A DNA stretch of 64,000 bases from Eupeodes corollae (Eukaryota > Arthropoda > Insecta > Diptera > Syrphidae), in contig NC_079147.1 in NCBI RefSeq assembly GCF_945859685.1, positions 135,680,645 through 135,744,644 of the forward strand, read 5' to 3'. The notes beneath the pieces are model-generated. The model worked only from the letters and a program-made list of their open reading frames with translations. It made no database searches and had not been told where the DNA came from. The position numbers and the translations under genes are program-made. Below are positions 1-10,441 of the stretch, piece by piece. Position 1 is the stretch's first letter. Each line of letters begins with the position of its first letter.

Positions 1-1980
1 CCTATAACACAACATTTGAAATTTTTCTTTAAACAAGGAGTTTTCCAATTATTTGTACAATGTATGCAAGTTTGTAGATACTTACCGGTACTACCAAAGA
101 ATTTTAATACAAAAAGCCTACACAAAATTTGAATAAGAACTCATTTCAATCCCACAGAAAAATCAATGTGAAAGTCTTGTTGTTCATGACATGACACTTA
201 TTCAATGTTAACCTAATCAAATTCAATTTCAATTTTCAAAGACGAAAATCAATACAAACAAGCAAAGCTAATTGCATGCTCTCAAATATCATCAAGAAAT
301 CTGGATGTAGACTGAATTGTAGAAGCTAAAGAAAAGAGGCTTGGTGTTTATATGCAGCCAACCTAACAAAACTTCGTATATAAACTATAATAGTGGATGC
401 AGAAATGACAACGATAACGACGACCATGGCCATGGTTGTGGCGGTAATAGGTTTAGATGAAAAGAAAAACAATCCTGTAGAAGGATTTTCTTGTGCGTCT
501 ATGTCATGCTTGATGACCAGAGGGCAAGTGTTTTTTCATTGCATTCCGGAATACGTCTACACAATTGAATAAAGTCTACCAAAACCTTCAATAGCTACTG
601 ATGTCTTTGCCACTTCTCTGTGAAATCAATTGATGACTAGGACAAACAAACTGAAAAGACTGCAATCAATGTGGTGCTGTTCGATCTTTTGGATTCAATA
701 TTTTAGATTGTGTATGTGCTTTCCTTCTTCCATTTCCCATTTCTATAATAAGCTAAATGAAACCGTTTGCTTTGGGGAAAAAATATTTCTAAACGCTATA
801 CGAGTCTGCAAAATTACGTTTCTTTTCTGTTCCACAAACAAAAGAATACTTATTTAAAGGATAAAAATCAAAAATTCGAATCTCGCCTTTAAATTTTGCT
901 TTCACTTCTAGATTCATTTAAAATTTTGAAAAATATTTGAAGTTAACTTTAAGTGCTGATTTCGAATTCGTTTTCAAATTGCTTCAACATTTTTATTATA
1001 TGTATTTAAAAAAATTTAAATAATAGAATTGTTAAGACAACAGATGTGTTACGAGAACAAAAGTAACTCTCAAAACGTTTTGCCTTTTTCTGTTGAAAAC
1101 CGTCTTAGCATAAATGGTTTAGAGTTTCTTTCAAATTTTTCTAACAACTTTGACGATTTTTCAAAAATTATATAAAACAATATATATATTCCAACTGAAT
1201 ATTGAGGAAGGGATTATAGATTTAAAAAACCATAACGGATTTTATTGAAAAAAATCTGCTTCATAAATTTCTACTTATAAATTGTAATCTGTGTGGTTTT
1301 CAACTGCAGCACTTTTTCGGAGTTGCTCTTGTTGACAGCTGTCACTTGAGTTATTATCAGTTAAGTTTTCATTCCATAATAAATAGATTGCACGTGCAAA
1401 TAATGGTTCGGCTCTAGCGATGCAAAGAAAGGTCGACCATTCACGACTAATTGAACAGTTATTTTAATACTGGGATTGTAAATGGCCGGCTAAATAATCA
1501 GTTGTTTAATTTTACGTCATGGGTTGCCTCCAAGAATCGTGCGATTTTACCCGGCTACCTAGACTTTTTTTCATGTTTTTTTTAATACCTTGTCTACACA
1601 GATATGACCGAGAAGATTGACGCCTTGGAAGAGGATATTCGGCACTTTATTGTGAACACAAGGCCCAACTGCTGTAAAAAGTAGTCGAAAATTAGGCTTG
1701 TCAGCTACAATTAATTCGGCACAGCCGTGGCTGCTATTTCCACGAAATCGGGTCTTGTAATAGCACTTAACAACTTCAAATTTGTGAACGCATCCTTTTA
1801 CTAATTATCGAATTGTCACTGTTCATTTATTCAGTAAAATCAACATTTTCAAGATACACGAATGAGCAATGTCTGAAAATAATATACATTTTCAAACGAT
1901 AATCAGAGTCGGCGTGTTCAGCTTTAAGAGCGTTTTGAATTTTCGATCGTAATTCTCAACCTAGAAGACAGGCAGTCGCA
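1..1980. other. AT-rich non-coding stretch, no gene seen
   Basis: I see no reading frame with recognisable protein character, no repeat shared with the rest of the window and no RNA gene. The short frames present are low-complexity. A small palindrome (ccatggccatgg) lies near 424. This could be intergenic or intronic DNA. Confidence 0.6.
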
Positions 1981-2180
1981 AGTTTGTTACAATTATTTTA
2001 TTACTCTACGTTTCGTCAAACCGATACCGGTACTCCAGCTACACCGGGCGGCAGTTCGGCGGCAACGTCGGCTGTCGTTACACCTATGCCAAAATTTCGG
2101 AGAAGGGTTTGTGCCAAGTCACTGCCTACCTTCTAGTGCGGTACAGAATTTATCATTAGCGAAAACGCTTTCTCAAGGTC

Positions 2181-2219
2181 GGTAGTGGAAAGTTTGTAAA
2201 TAATGATCTTTCCACTACC
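2181..2219. repeat. Perfect 12-bp inverted repeat (hairpin)
   Basis: The arm ggtagtggaaag (2181-2192) is followed by a 15-base spacer and its exact reverse complement ctttccactacc (2208-2219). It lies about 240 bases upstream of the LINE ORF1-like frame, so it may be in that element's 5' leader. That position is inference; only the symmetry is seen directly. Confidence 0.85.
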
Positions 2220-2459
2220 AAAGAGAGTAAACCCCTCCAGAATGGTCCTAGTGGTGGTCTCCGTAGGGATAGCAAGTCGTGAACAACGACCCTGCCTCCA
2301 CTACGAATACCGCCACCCAACATAGGAGCTCATATAAACAGCGACGGTATGCGATGAGGATTATAAAATCCCCTGGTTCAACATTGGGGGATCCTAATCC
2401 CATCCGTAGCAAGACCCAAGAGTGTGCTAAATCCATCTTAGACAAAACCAACCAGGTCT

Positions 2460-2877
2460 TTGGAGGAGTCCACTCCCATCCCTAAAAAGCCCAAAGTGCA
2501 GAACACCAGCACTGCCAACACTGCTAGAGTAGCTCTTACTAAACCTTTTAGTGATGTACTTAAGGAGTCCAACAAGATCATAGTTGCAGTCATTAATACG
2601 AGCAATATTGATGGCACGATTACTTCTGACCGTCGGCAGATGGTGAAACTGGGGCTCTCGGCTGGTTTTCTCAAAGTCATGCGAGAGCATGGTGATTGGC
2701 ATCAAGGTCATGTCAAACTCATCGCTTGTAACGATCAGATGTCGTGCGATCTCTATACGCTTGCTGTCGGCATGCTGGGCGAAGTTTGGCCAAGTGCAAA
2801 ACTGGAGGCCGTTGCAAATTAAGATATTCCATGCAGGCCGAGAGCTCTAGCTTGGATCCCCAAAGAACCCTCATGTC
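2460..2877 (+). pseudogene. LINE ORF1-like protein (DUF4780-like), broken
   Basis: This frame starts with a charged proline- and threonine-rich stretch. It continues into a globular part containing KIIVAVINTSNIDGTI, then SAGFLKVMREHGDW and GEVWPSAKLEAV. These recall the DUF4780 domain found in ORF1 products of insect LINEs, which probably bind the element RNA; that comparison is from memory. A TAA stop at 2820-2822 interrupts the frame, but the same frame reads on as DIPCRPRALAWIPKEPS, the expected end of the domain. The frame then joins RNase H sequence at about 2878. The in-frame ATG at 2460 may not be the true start, because upstream sequence in other frames also looks coding-like. Confidence 0.55.
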
Positions 2878-3398
2878 CACTCCCTAATCATTGTAGCGTC
2901 TTCCAAGCGGAAATTTTAGCGATCAAAGAGGTTCTCTCCTGGCTAAGAGAAAACGTGATATCAACTTCTGATATCTGAATCTTCTCTAACAGTCAGGCTG
3001 CTATTTAATCTCTTGACGGCGTCTCAACCAAATCTCAAACGACCCTCGATGGTCGATCGTCGCTTAAGAAGCAACAATTTCATATTCACCTCTGTTGGGT
3101 GCCGGGCCACAGAGACAGCACAGGAAATTGTAGAGCCGATGTACTCGCTAAAAATTTAACCATCATAGATGTTTCACCTGAAAGGGAGAAGATAGGTATA
3201 ACGATAGCTGCATGTAAACTTCTGCTAAAAGAAACAGATTTTGCCTTAGCAAACTCTAGGTGGCACAATTTACCAAAATGCGCAGACACAAAACTCATAT
3301 GGCCTTCACTTGATCTAAAGCGCTCTAAAGACTTGTTATCTCAAAGAAGGCTTTATATTAGCTCCCTAATAGGTGTCCTTACGGACACTGTCTTATAG
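2878..3398 (+). pseudogene. Retrotransposon RNase H domain, decayed
   Basis: The frame is the same as the ORF1-like segment before it. The RNase H landmarks are QAEILAIKEVLSW with its catalytic Glu, IFSNSQAAI where the catalytic Asp position reads Asn, and HLCWVPGHRDSTGNCRADVLA. In the last motif the His and Asp match the end of the RNase H fold. In-frame stops occur at about 2976 and 3006, and the N-terminal part carrying the first catalytic Asp is missing because of the deletion. After 3398 the reading continues in another frame toward a CxxC...H...C tail. The domain is non-functional. Its closest relative in the window is the RNase H at 46600-47068. Confidence 0.75.
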
Positions 3399-3710
3399 GC
3401 AGACACGCACTACGACTTGGTGTAGCCTCAAATGACTTCTGCAGGAGCTGTATGGACGAGGAAGAAGAGGAAACAATCTCTCATCTTCTCTGCACTTGCC
3501 TGCTCTTTCACTAAGACGCAAACTTCCTCTGGGAGACTACTCTTTTAATAATCCCAATGAACTAGCTAAAAATGATAATAAATATATTCTTCGCTTTATA
3601 AAAAGCTCAAAATGGTTTGACTAGTAGGAAGTAAATCACTAGATTCATGTGGTATCACGATGCGCCTTTTCTTTTGGCCTAAGTGTGTGGATTCTGAATC
3701 TGCAGCCACT

Positions 3711-3728
3711 TTAACCTAACCTAACCTA
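3711..3728 (+). repeat. Short CCTAA-type tail at LINE 3' end
   Basis: Three near-perfect units of cctaa follow the end of the LINE. Read on the minus strand they are TTAGG units, the ancestral insect telomere motif. LINE 3' tails made of short repeats are common, so a telomeric meaning is not required. Confidence 0.6.
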
Positions 3729-3974
3729 CGATTCGTTGTGTGAAGGTACGTTATCAGTGAGCCAACGGGTTTATCGAAGATTCGAAAATATTAATTAAGA
3801 AATAAATAGTCAATTCCATATGGCGTTCTCAAATACTCTTTTGGAAGGATATTGGTTTATACAAGATCAAGCTTTCTCGAGAATATACATCAGCCGATAC
3901 ATCATTTGAAGTGACGTACGATCTCCGATCTCATTTTAGGCTCAATATGTGTTATTGGTCGGGGGAAAATCCAT

Positions 3975-4190
3975 ATTCTGTGTGCGAGTCATTTCAGGGA
4001 TGGAAGGGACCTACAATTTGTATGTCAAATATAAACAGACAATTTGAGAAAACAAAAGTTACTCTTGGAGGATTTGTCAATTTCTCGCAAAAGGCAGGAC
4101 TTACCAGTGAAACAAACTTTAGATCGCACAGACATGGATTGAACCCAAAAACTCTAGCATGACAGTCCTACACATTTACCATAATACAAT
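3975..4190 (-). mobile_element. tRNA-derived SINE, degenerate copy
   Basis: On the minus strand this matches the middle and 5' half of the SINE at 56539-56852. Shared pieces include the 'dissatisfactory' box B region (tggattgaacccaa on the plus strand), the gcatgacagtcc block, the ttactcttggaggatttgtc block and the cagggatggaagggacctaca block. It is clearly older than the other copies, with many substitutions and no recognisable 3' tail. Confidence 0.7.
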
Positions 4191-6215
4191 CACTTCACGG
4201 ATATTACTACTGCGGCAGCGTTATTGCGCCACGATTACTGATTATTGTTGGCCCAAATTGAAAAATGTGAACTTGAGCGTTATGTAGTATAACTTCTTTG
4301 GGTTTATTACTTTCGGGTTACGTAAGGTCAATGATTTATGCCAATAAGCCAACGATGAATCACCAGAATCATCATTGAACGTGAAATAGCGACCGTTCGT
4401 CTGAAAAGGGTGGCTCAGTCATCTGTAATTAGTTCTAACGAATCCATCTCTGCAAACCTTCATGCGTCCTTATTGATTAAACCTTTACTATAGCTAGACT
4501 TCCCAATGACGTATATGTTTCTCAATTGTGGGCAATAGATAAACCAAATTCTCATTCTCCTTTCTCTTATTAATTTCGTAGCTCAACATCACTTGTTAGA
4601 ACTTTTTAAGTCCCTAGAAGGTCTTTAAAAAACCTCCTTTATTTTAAATTTGTTGGTTGATCGTATCTTAATTCTAAACAGTTTTTTAACGAAGCTGGTC
4701 GATTTGGATCAGTACAATATGAAAAATAGTCAACTCCATTTTACATCATCCAAACCCTTTTGACCTCTGACAAGTGCTCTATCTAGTTACATCAGGTGAT
4801 ATATCGAAATGAAAACAAGTTTTTGATGCTGGATCATGCATAAACATACATAAATCAGAAACTTCCGCCCTTTCATTATCAAGACTGACCTAATAACCAT
4901 CTTAGCTCTTTCAAATTCGGCAGCATCTATATGCGTGGTCAAATTGAATATAATCACATTTGTGCTGCACAACCGATTTGGTCAAATTTATTATGAATAA
5001 TTCAAACTGACGCTATTGACCGCAATCATTATGCAATTTACGGTCCGTGGCATTGTGTGAGTGTGCAGGTTTGATGATGTACTTCATATACTCAAACTCA
5101 TACAACATATTGTCATTATTTACATGCATAATAACAGCCCTTATAATCATCCTGGCGCGTAAAATTAGTGGCGAGTGCGTGGTTAAATAGCGTGGGAGGG
5201 AAGGCTATAGGCATGCTATTATATTTCCGAAATCCCCCCCATTTCGCGTTTGTTGATGATGTTTGGTGCCATAGCGTAAAGTCCAAAAGGACTTTAATTA
5301 CTAATCCGACAGTTTAGCCCAGTTACTCTTCAATCTATGCTGTTGACAATGTTTCTTATAGATAATTCAAGTATGGCAATATTCGTTGGGCATGACGATG
5401 ACGATGACGTTGGCGATGACGACGACGCTGTCACTGATGCACAGAGGAAGGAAGTGCTTTTGCTTTAGTTTAGCTTTAGCTTTTGGTTGAAAGGATGATT
5501 GGTTCCCTGAGTTGATGTTCTTTGTTTACGTGTTATTATGTTTCACGTTTGGTTATTTACAGAGAATTGGCAGTTCAAATTGAATCCAATCAAGTTTTGA
5601 GTTGATTTGCACTAAACAGGCTTAAATAATTGTTTACACATACAACCACACCTAAACCTGTAGGTAATAGCTATGTCAGGAACTATTATTCAAGTTTTGT
5701 TGTACACATACATATATCTAACAGCCACAAGGACATAGAAAGTGTACGTATTATATTTCGTACTAAATATTGTGAATTCCAATAGTGTTTGAGATACTAT
5801 ATATTGTCAGCAGGAGAAAAGCGAGTTATTAAACAAACTGCTATAGAATCAGGCACCTAATTATAGATAGATAAATTAGGTCAACAAAAGGTGAAATGAA
5901 CAACAACTTTGAATTCGAAAATAGTGAATATAAACACAATTGAGGTTATTGTTGTGTCAATTCCAGTTGTGAAGAGAGAAAGGAAAATATATTTATTAAA
6001 AAAAAAATATAAGGGTTAGATTTGATCACTATGCTACTAACCACTTCTACTTCCTTCAAGATTTTTGCCCCTTTATATACGCTTTTGTACCCCTCTGTCG
6101 ATTTGTCTAAAAGTTCAACAGAATATTAATATAAAGATGAATAAAGTGTGAGATGAAACAATTTGAAGTTAATGTCTCTCTTTGTGAACATAACACTTTA
6201 ATCAAAACTATTTCT
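4191..6215. other. Non-coding stretch with small GAY-type simple repeat
   Basis: No supported gene. Around 5392-5432 there is a short simple repeat built of gatgac/gacgac units. The short frames here have no protein-family character. Confidence 0.6.
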
Positions 6216-6219
6216 TACC

Positions 6220-6800
6220 AGTTTATGTTTGTTGTTTGCGAAGGTTTTCGTTTTTTTTTCAATAAAAGTTGAAAAATTGAGTTTTTCTAAAAAAATGATT
6301 AAAAGTGTACAACAATATTTTTCATATCATAAAACGAGTTTGATTTCAAAATCAGTTTTTGTTAACGAGACTTTTTATCGAAAACCAAGTAGCATTTTTT
6401 GAAAGTTTGTATTTCTCATCTAAGACCGTTGTCTTATAATAACAACTAAATTAAGTACATAATGGAATGATTTTAAAGTCAAAACTTTTGCTTATTCACG
6501 TGTCATCGGCAGTCGTTTTTGTAAACAAATTTTACTGAATGTTGAAAATGAAGATAATTATAATAGAATATATTTAATTAATAAAAATATATTTGAGTGG
6601 AAAAGCAATTTTTACCAACTTATACCAATGTTTTTTTAGTTTGTATTTTTTTCTTAAATAACTGTCAATTGGATTGTTCTCAAAATTTTACCAGATGTCA
6701 AAAATGTTATTCTTAGTTACATACAACAATTTTTCAGGTTAAATCATTTTTTGTTTCTAAAATATTTGAGTTGTCAAATATTTTTTTCACTTTTTTTATT
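6220..6800 (-). repeat. Degenerate AT-rich monomers related to family 1
   Basis: On the minus strand the text recalls the ~172-bp monomers of family 1: runs like tttttcgataaaaag, then an attgtt block and a cgaaaacc block. It directly precedes the family 1 copy at 6865 and may be an old inverted relative. The assignment is weak because the sequence is of low complexity. Confidence 0.35.
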
Positions 6801-8078
6801 TTCTTTTTTTTCACAACTTTACTTGTTTCATATCAACCCCCAATATACAGGGTTATCCATTTTTAACTTCCCATAGGAAGTTATTGTAACTGGCCCCATT
6901 TGTCAAATTGAAAATTTTGACATTTCTCGATGTTTCAAGGTCCCTAGAGTTGAAATAAAAGATTTTTAGAAAAATGTCTGTGCGTGCGTGTGTATGTACG
7001 TTCGTACGTCCGTACATTTGAGACGTTTTTTCGTCATCCATAGCTCAAGAACCAGAACTGATATCGATTTTAAATAAATTTTGCTATATAGATAATAAGG
7101 CAGAAAGATGCAGAAAGGGCTTTCAAGAAAATTGCGTGGGTGTTTTTTTTACCATAGCAGTTTGAAAAAAAGATGAAAATTTTGGTTAACCTTAAATATC
7201 TTACGAACCAAAAACGCTAGAGACTGGAATTATTTTTTATATAATATATTGTAAGGTGATATCAAAGAAATATATTTTTTGAAAAAAATCCATTTAACGG
7301 TTTTTTTTTATAAATCAAAAAAAAACTGAAAAAAAATGTTTCACCTCCATAATAAAAAATATGATTTTATCTCCAAAACAATAAATAAATAAATAATAAA
7401 TAAAAATCTAAAAAAAACATTACCCAAAGTTGGTAAAAATTGAATATCGATTCAAATATCTTTTCAAAAACTTGAAATTTAGGCTTCAAACTTATTTTAT
7501 CTTATAAGAAATATTGTTTTCAACATTCTGAAAAATGTTGAGAAAAATAAAATTGACAGATTTTTTACAAAAAATAAAAACCTAAAACAAATTAATAAAA
7601 GTTGGTAAAAATTGATTTTCGACTTGAATATCTTTTCAAAACTTTGAGATATTGGTTTTAATTTACTTTTATCTTTTAAAAACATTCAGTGAAATTTTGA
7701 AAAAAATCGAATTGACAGTTTTTGTACAAAAAATTAACAAAAGTTTGTAAAAAATTATTTTCGACTCAAATATCTTTTCAAAACTTTGAGATAATAGCTT
7801 CAAACTAATTTTTACTTATAAGAAAATTGTTTTCAACATTAGGACAAGTTTTGAGAAAAATCAAATTGACAGTTTTTTTTACAAAAAATTAAAACCTAAA
7901 AAAATGTATAAATGTTTGTAAAAATTGATTTTCGATTCAAATATCTTTTCAAGAATTGTTGATATTGGCTTTAAACTACTTTCATCTTTCAAAAAATATT
8001 GTTGTTACCATTTCGTAAAATTTAGAAAAAATTGAATTGGCAGTTTTTGTAAAAAAAATTAAAAAACCTAAAAAATAT

Positions 8079-9034
8079 GGCTCCCGTAAATTACGCCAGA
8101 ATGTTTTTTGGAAAAAACGCCAGAAAATTCTTCATACAAAATTCTGGCTTTTTTTCCTAGGAAAAAATGCCAAATTTTTCTGGCAAAATTCACAGAAATG
8201 GAAAAAAGGCAATCAAAAAAAAATATTTGGAAAATAAGCCAGAAATAAAATTTCTGGCGTTTTTTCCTAAACATAAAAAGGAAAAAAACTGTATTTTGTA
8301 TAAATTGTTGTAATAAATAAAAAGTTTTACTACACATTCTTTGTCTCTATCATCTATTGTAAGAATTATTGTTCAGTTGCTTTCGCGGATGTAATATAAT
8401 GTGTTATATGTCAGGTCTTCCACCAAACGTTGTGTTGTTGCCGTGCAGACATATGAAAATATGCTCGGAGTGCAACTTAAAGTTGCAAGCTCAAGCAGTT
8501 GCAGATTCAAACGAAAATTACAAATGTCCATGCTGACGGGAAATCGTACCAGACACTTTGCAAGTTTACATTTAGTAAAAATATTTTGTTCTTTTCTATT
8601 TTGTTAATTGAATTGTTAGAAATAAAAACAATTATTGAAAACTTTATAGTAATTGTTTGCGGGGCAGCCACACCGTAACCGCGCCGCGTCCGCAACGCCA
8701 TGGCCAAGCCGCGACCGCGGGTGCATATCGGGGGCTATTTTTTCCTGTTGTGATAAAATGTCTACAATATTGACCAAGTAGCGACTTTTAAAATACAAAC
8801 ATTTTTTGGCTTTTTTTCCAAATTGATATAAGGAAATTAGGCCAGAATATATCAATTGGTTTTCTGACCTAATTTCCATTTTGGTTTCTTTTTTTTTCCA
8901 TTTCTGTCTGGCACAATTTCCAATGTTTCTGGCTTATTTTCCACAAAAAATTCTGCTTCTTTTTCCAATTTGAAGCAGAAAACATTTTCTGGCGTTTTTT
9001 CCAAAAAAAAATTCTGGCGTAATTTCCGGGAGCC
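8079..9034. mobile_element. 956-bp fold-back (long TIR) DNA element with 8-bp target duplication
   Basis: The left end ggctcccgtaaattacgcc pairs with the right end, whose reverse complement begins ggctcccggaaattacgcc. The symmetry continues for roughly 200 bases or more on each side. The arms consist largely of iterated ttctggc / gccagaa motifs separated by A/T runs. The flanks are aaaaatat (8071-8078) and aaaaaaat (9035-9042), an 8-bp duplication with one mismatch, as made by hAT- or P-type transposases. The middle (about 8290-8800) contains a RING-finger relic and a GC-rich block (8660-8735) that contrasts with its surroundings. No transposase is present. Confidence 0.85.
8400..8575 (+). 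pseudogene. RING-HC finger remnant carried by the fold-back element
   Basis: From the ATG at 8408 the frame reads NVVLLPCRHMKICSEC, later YKCPC, a TGA stop at 8534-8536, then REIVPDTLQVYI and a TAG at 8573-8575. The spacing C-x-H-x3-C-x2-C followed by C-P matches the second half of a C3HC4 RING finger of the IAP/MDM2 type. That domain binds two zinc ions and recruits E2 ubiquitin enzymes. In a neighbouring frame, bases 8400-8411 read CVIC, the expected first C-x2-C pair, so a small frameshift probably separates the halves. The TGA sits where the last zinc-binding Cys is expected. The fragment is therefore a captured or element-encoded RING domain, now broken. Whether it came from a host gene or an autonomous parent element cannot be told here. 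Confidence 0.65.
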
Positions 9035-9489
9035 AAAAAAATTTAACAAAAGTTGGTAAAAATTAATTTTCGACTCAAATAGCTTTTCAAAAATTTGAAA
9101 TATTGGCTTCAAACTTATTTTATTTTACAGAAAATATTGTTTTCGATATTCTGTAATTTGTATATAAAAATCCAACAGTCCGTTTTTTCATAAAAAATAA
9201 ATCTACAAAAAATAGTACGCAAATTTGATAAAAATTGATACGAGTACATATAGACAAACTTTTTAGAAAGACAAATCGACAGACGGGATGGGAAGTTATC
9301 GGAATGGGTCGCATCCCAGCCTCTTTTTCAGTTTCGAAATTAAACGTAAATAAAAAACATTTAAAATATTTCTTTTTTATTATAAAGCTTGAACCTTCAC
9401 ATTATGACACACTACATTATTTTTATGACCACTACGCGAATTTTTATTGTGAAGCATGGTTTCTTTTGGGCCATAACTTGACGAATGTT

Positions 9490-10200
9490 GGTTTTTAAGT
9501 GCTCAAAAGTTAAAGGTATATCTGCATAAGGACCGTCTTTCGAGTAGGAAATGTCTCTTGCAATAAAGCCATATATTCGCTCGACTCATGTGGCATCTGG
9601 TACCGTCTTGTTGAAGCCGTATATTCTACAAGCCGTATTTTTAATATCTGGCAAAAAAAGTCGGTAACTGTATGACCATAATGCTCCAAATTGTCGGCAG
9701 CAATCGTTCCATTGTCGTTTTCGAAGAAGTAAGGTCAGATCACACTTTTGGACCAAGGAGCTAACCATATGGTGACTTTTTGTTGATTGTAAAGGCCTCT
9801 CGTCAATTATTTGAGGATTCTCAGAAACCCTAATACGACGATTTCGTATATTAACATACCTACCAAATGAAAAATGCACTTCGTCGCTGAAAAAGTTTTG
9901 TTTGAAAAATCGACGTCAGGCGACTGATGTTCTACGAGCGACGTTTTAAATCGTCAGCTGGCTTCAGTTGTTGTGTGATCTTGACTTGATGTGGCATATG
10001 GATGTATATGGATGTAGGCGTAGATCCAAATGCATACTACGCCGCCGTAATGCCCCGCCCGTAAGACAGTTCTAATTCCTGAGAACCACAAAGAATCACC
10101 ACATAGGGGTATTCGGCAGTACTTTCACAAACAGAAGCGAAATTTTCAATTTCTTCTTCAAATTTGTTCACATGATAACCTTAACTTCCTCTTAAAAGTC
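9490..10200 (-). pseudogene. Tc1/mariner-superfamily (IS630-like) transposase, decayed
   Basis: Read on the minus strand, the distal part (about 10190-10050) gives a helix-turn-helix-like stretch including IENFASVCESTAEYPYV. The part at 9905-9586 gives DEVHFSFGRYVNIRNRRI, then SENPQIIDERPLQS and later a block ending GFNKTVPDAT. The DExHF...YVN...N order and the expected QDGAxxHT position (here NKTVPDAT) are those of the widespread insect IS630/Tc1-like transposases, which cut and paste DNA with a DDE/D site. Stops and frameshifts are frequent, and the second catalytic Asp motif is degraded. It lies between family 1 copies A and B. A related piece is at 38760-39185. Confidence 0.6.
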
Positions 10201-10441
10201 GATATGTGGCTGCGGCAGAATAATTTTTGTAGCGTTGTGCGATTCACTTTTGAAATGTAAGACTATCAACTAGAAAAAAATTGTGATAACTATTTCATTT
10301 TTATCCTAATGACTTTGAAACAAAGGTAAATGTCAAAATTTTCAATTCGACAAATTGTTTTGTTGTTATTTGTTTAAATCATTCCATTGTATATATCTAG
10401 TGGGGACAGAAATTGCACACTTATTTTTAAGTTGTATTTTG

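Larger units (their letters stand above)
2240..3728 (+). mobile_element. Non-LTR retrotransposon, internally deleted (ORF1 joined to RNase H)
   Basis: The segment holds an ORF1-like frame, then directly an RNase H-like frame. A cysteine-rich 3' tail (CRSCMDEEEEETISHLLC, near 3440-3494) follows, and then a short tail of CCTAA units ending at 3728. Endonuclease and reverse transcriptase, which should lie between ORF1 and RNase H, are absent. The RNase H part matches the LINE at 45288-47068 closely (VFQAEILAIKEVLSW here, VFQAELLAIKEVLSW there), so both belong to one family of the RNase H-bearing I/R1/LOA type. The 5' boundary is uncertain and the hairpin at 2181 may belong to it. The copy cannot be autonomous. 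Confidence 0.75.
7429..9240 (+). repeat. ~172-bp AT-rich tandem monomers inside family 1 copy A
   Basis: Each unit reads roughly: gttggtaaaaattg, ttcgactcaaatatc, ttttcaaaactttgagat, attggcttcaaac, a tattgttttcaacatt block, ttttgagaaaaatcg, aattgacag, then a poly-T/acaaaaaat block. The distance from 7914 to 9052 is 1138, which becomes 174 after removing the 956-bp insert and one 8-bp duplication. The insert therefore landed in an existing array. Confidence 0.85.
6865..9323 (+). mobile_element. Family 1 element, copy A (satellite-core, Helentron/INE-like)
   Basis: The left end is aacttcccataggaagtta after a T run. The right end is gatgggaagttatc, then gggtcgcatcccagcctc, then a T run. The two ends share an 11-bp inverted repeat (taacttcccat / atgggaagtta). 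A block of alternating cgta/cgtc units near 6990-7015 is followed by AT-rich tandem monomers of about 172 bp. Equivalent monomer points lie at 7429, 7601, 7743, 7914, 9052 and ~9223, the 142-base step being a deletion. A fold-back element (8079-9034) interrupts the array. Subterminal inverted repeats, a tandem core, a 3' hairpin and T-rich targets are features of Helentron-associated INE/DINE-1-like elements; that assignment is inference. No coding capacity is seen. Confidence 0.8.

Noticed and set aside
6990..7015. Alternating cgta/cgtc run as a stand-alone Z-DNA or regulatory site
   Set aside because: It is a fixed part of family 1 and appears in several copies.
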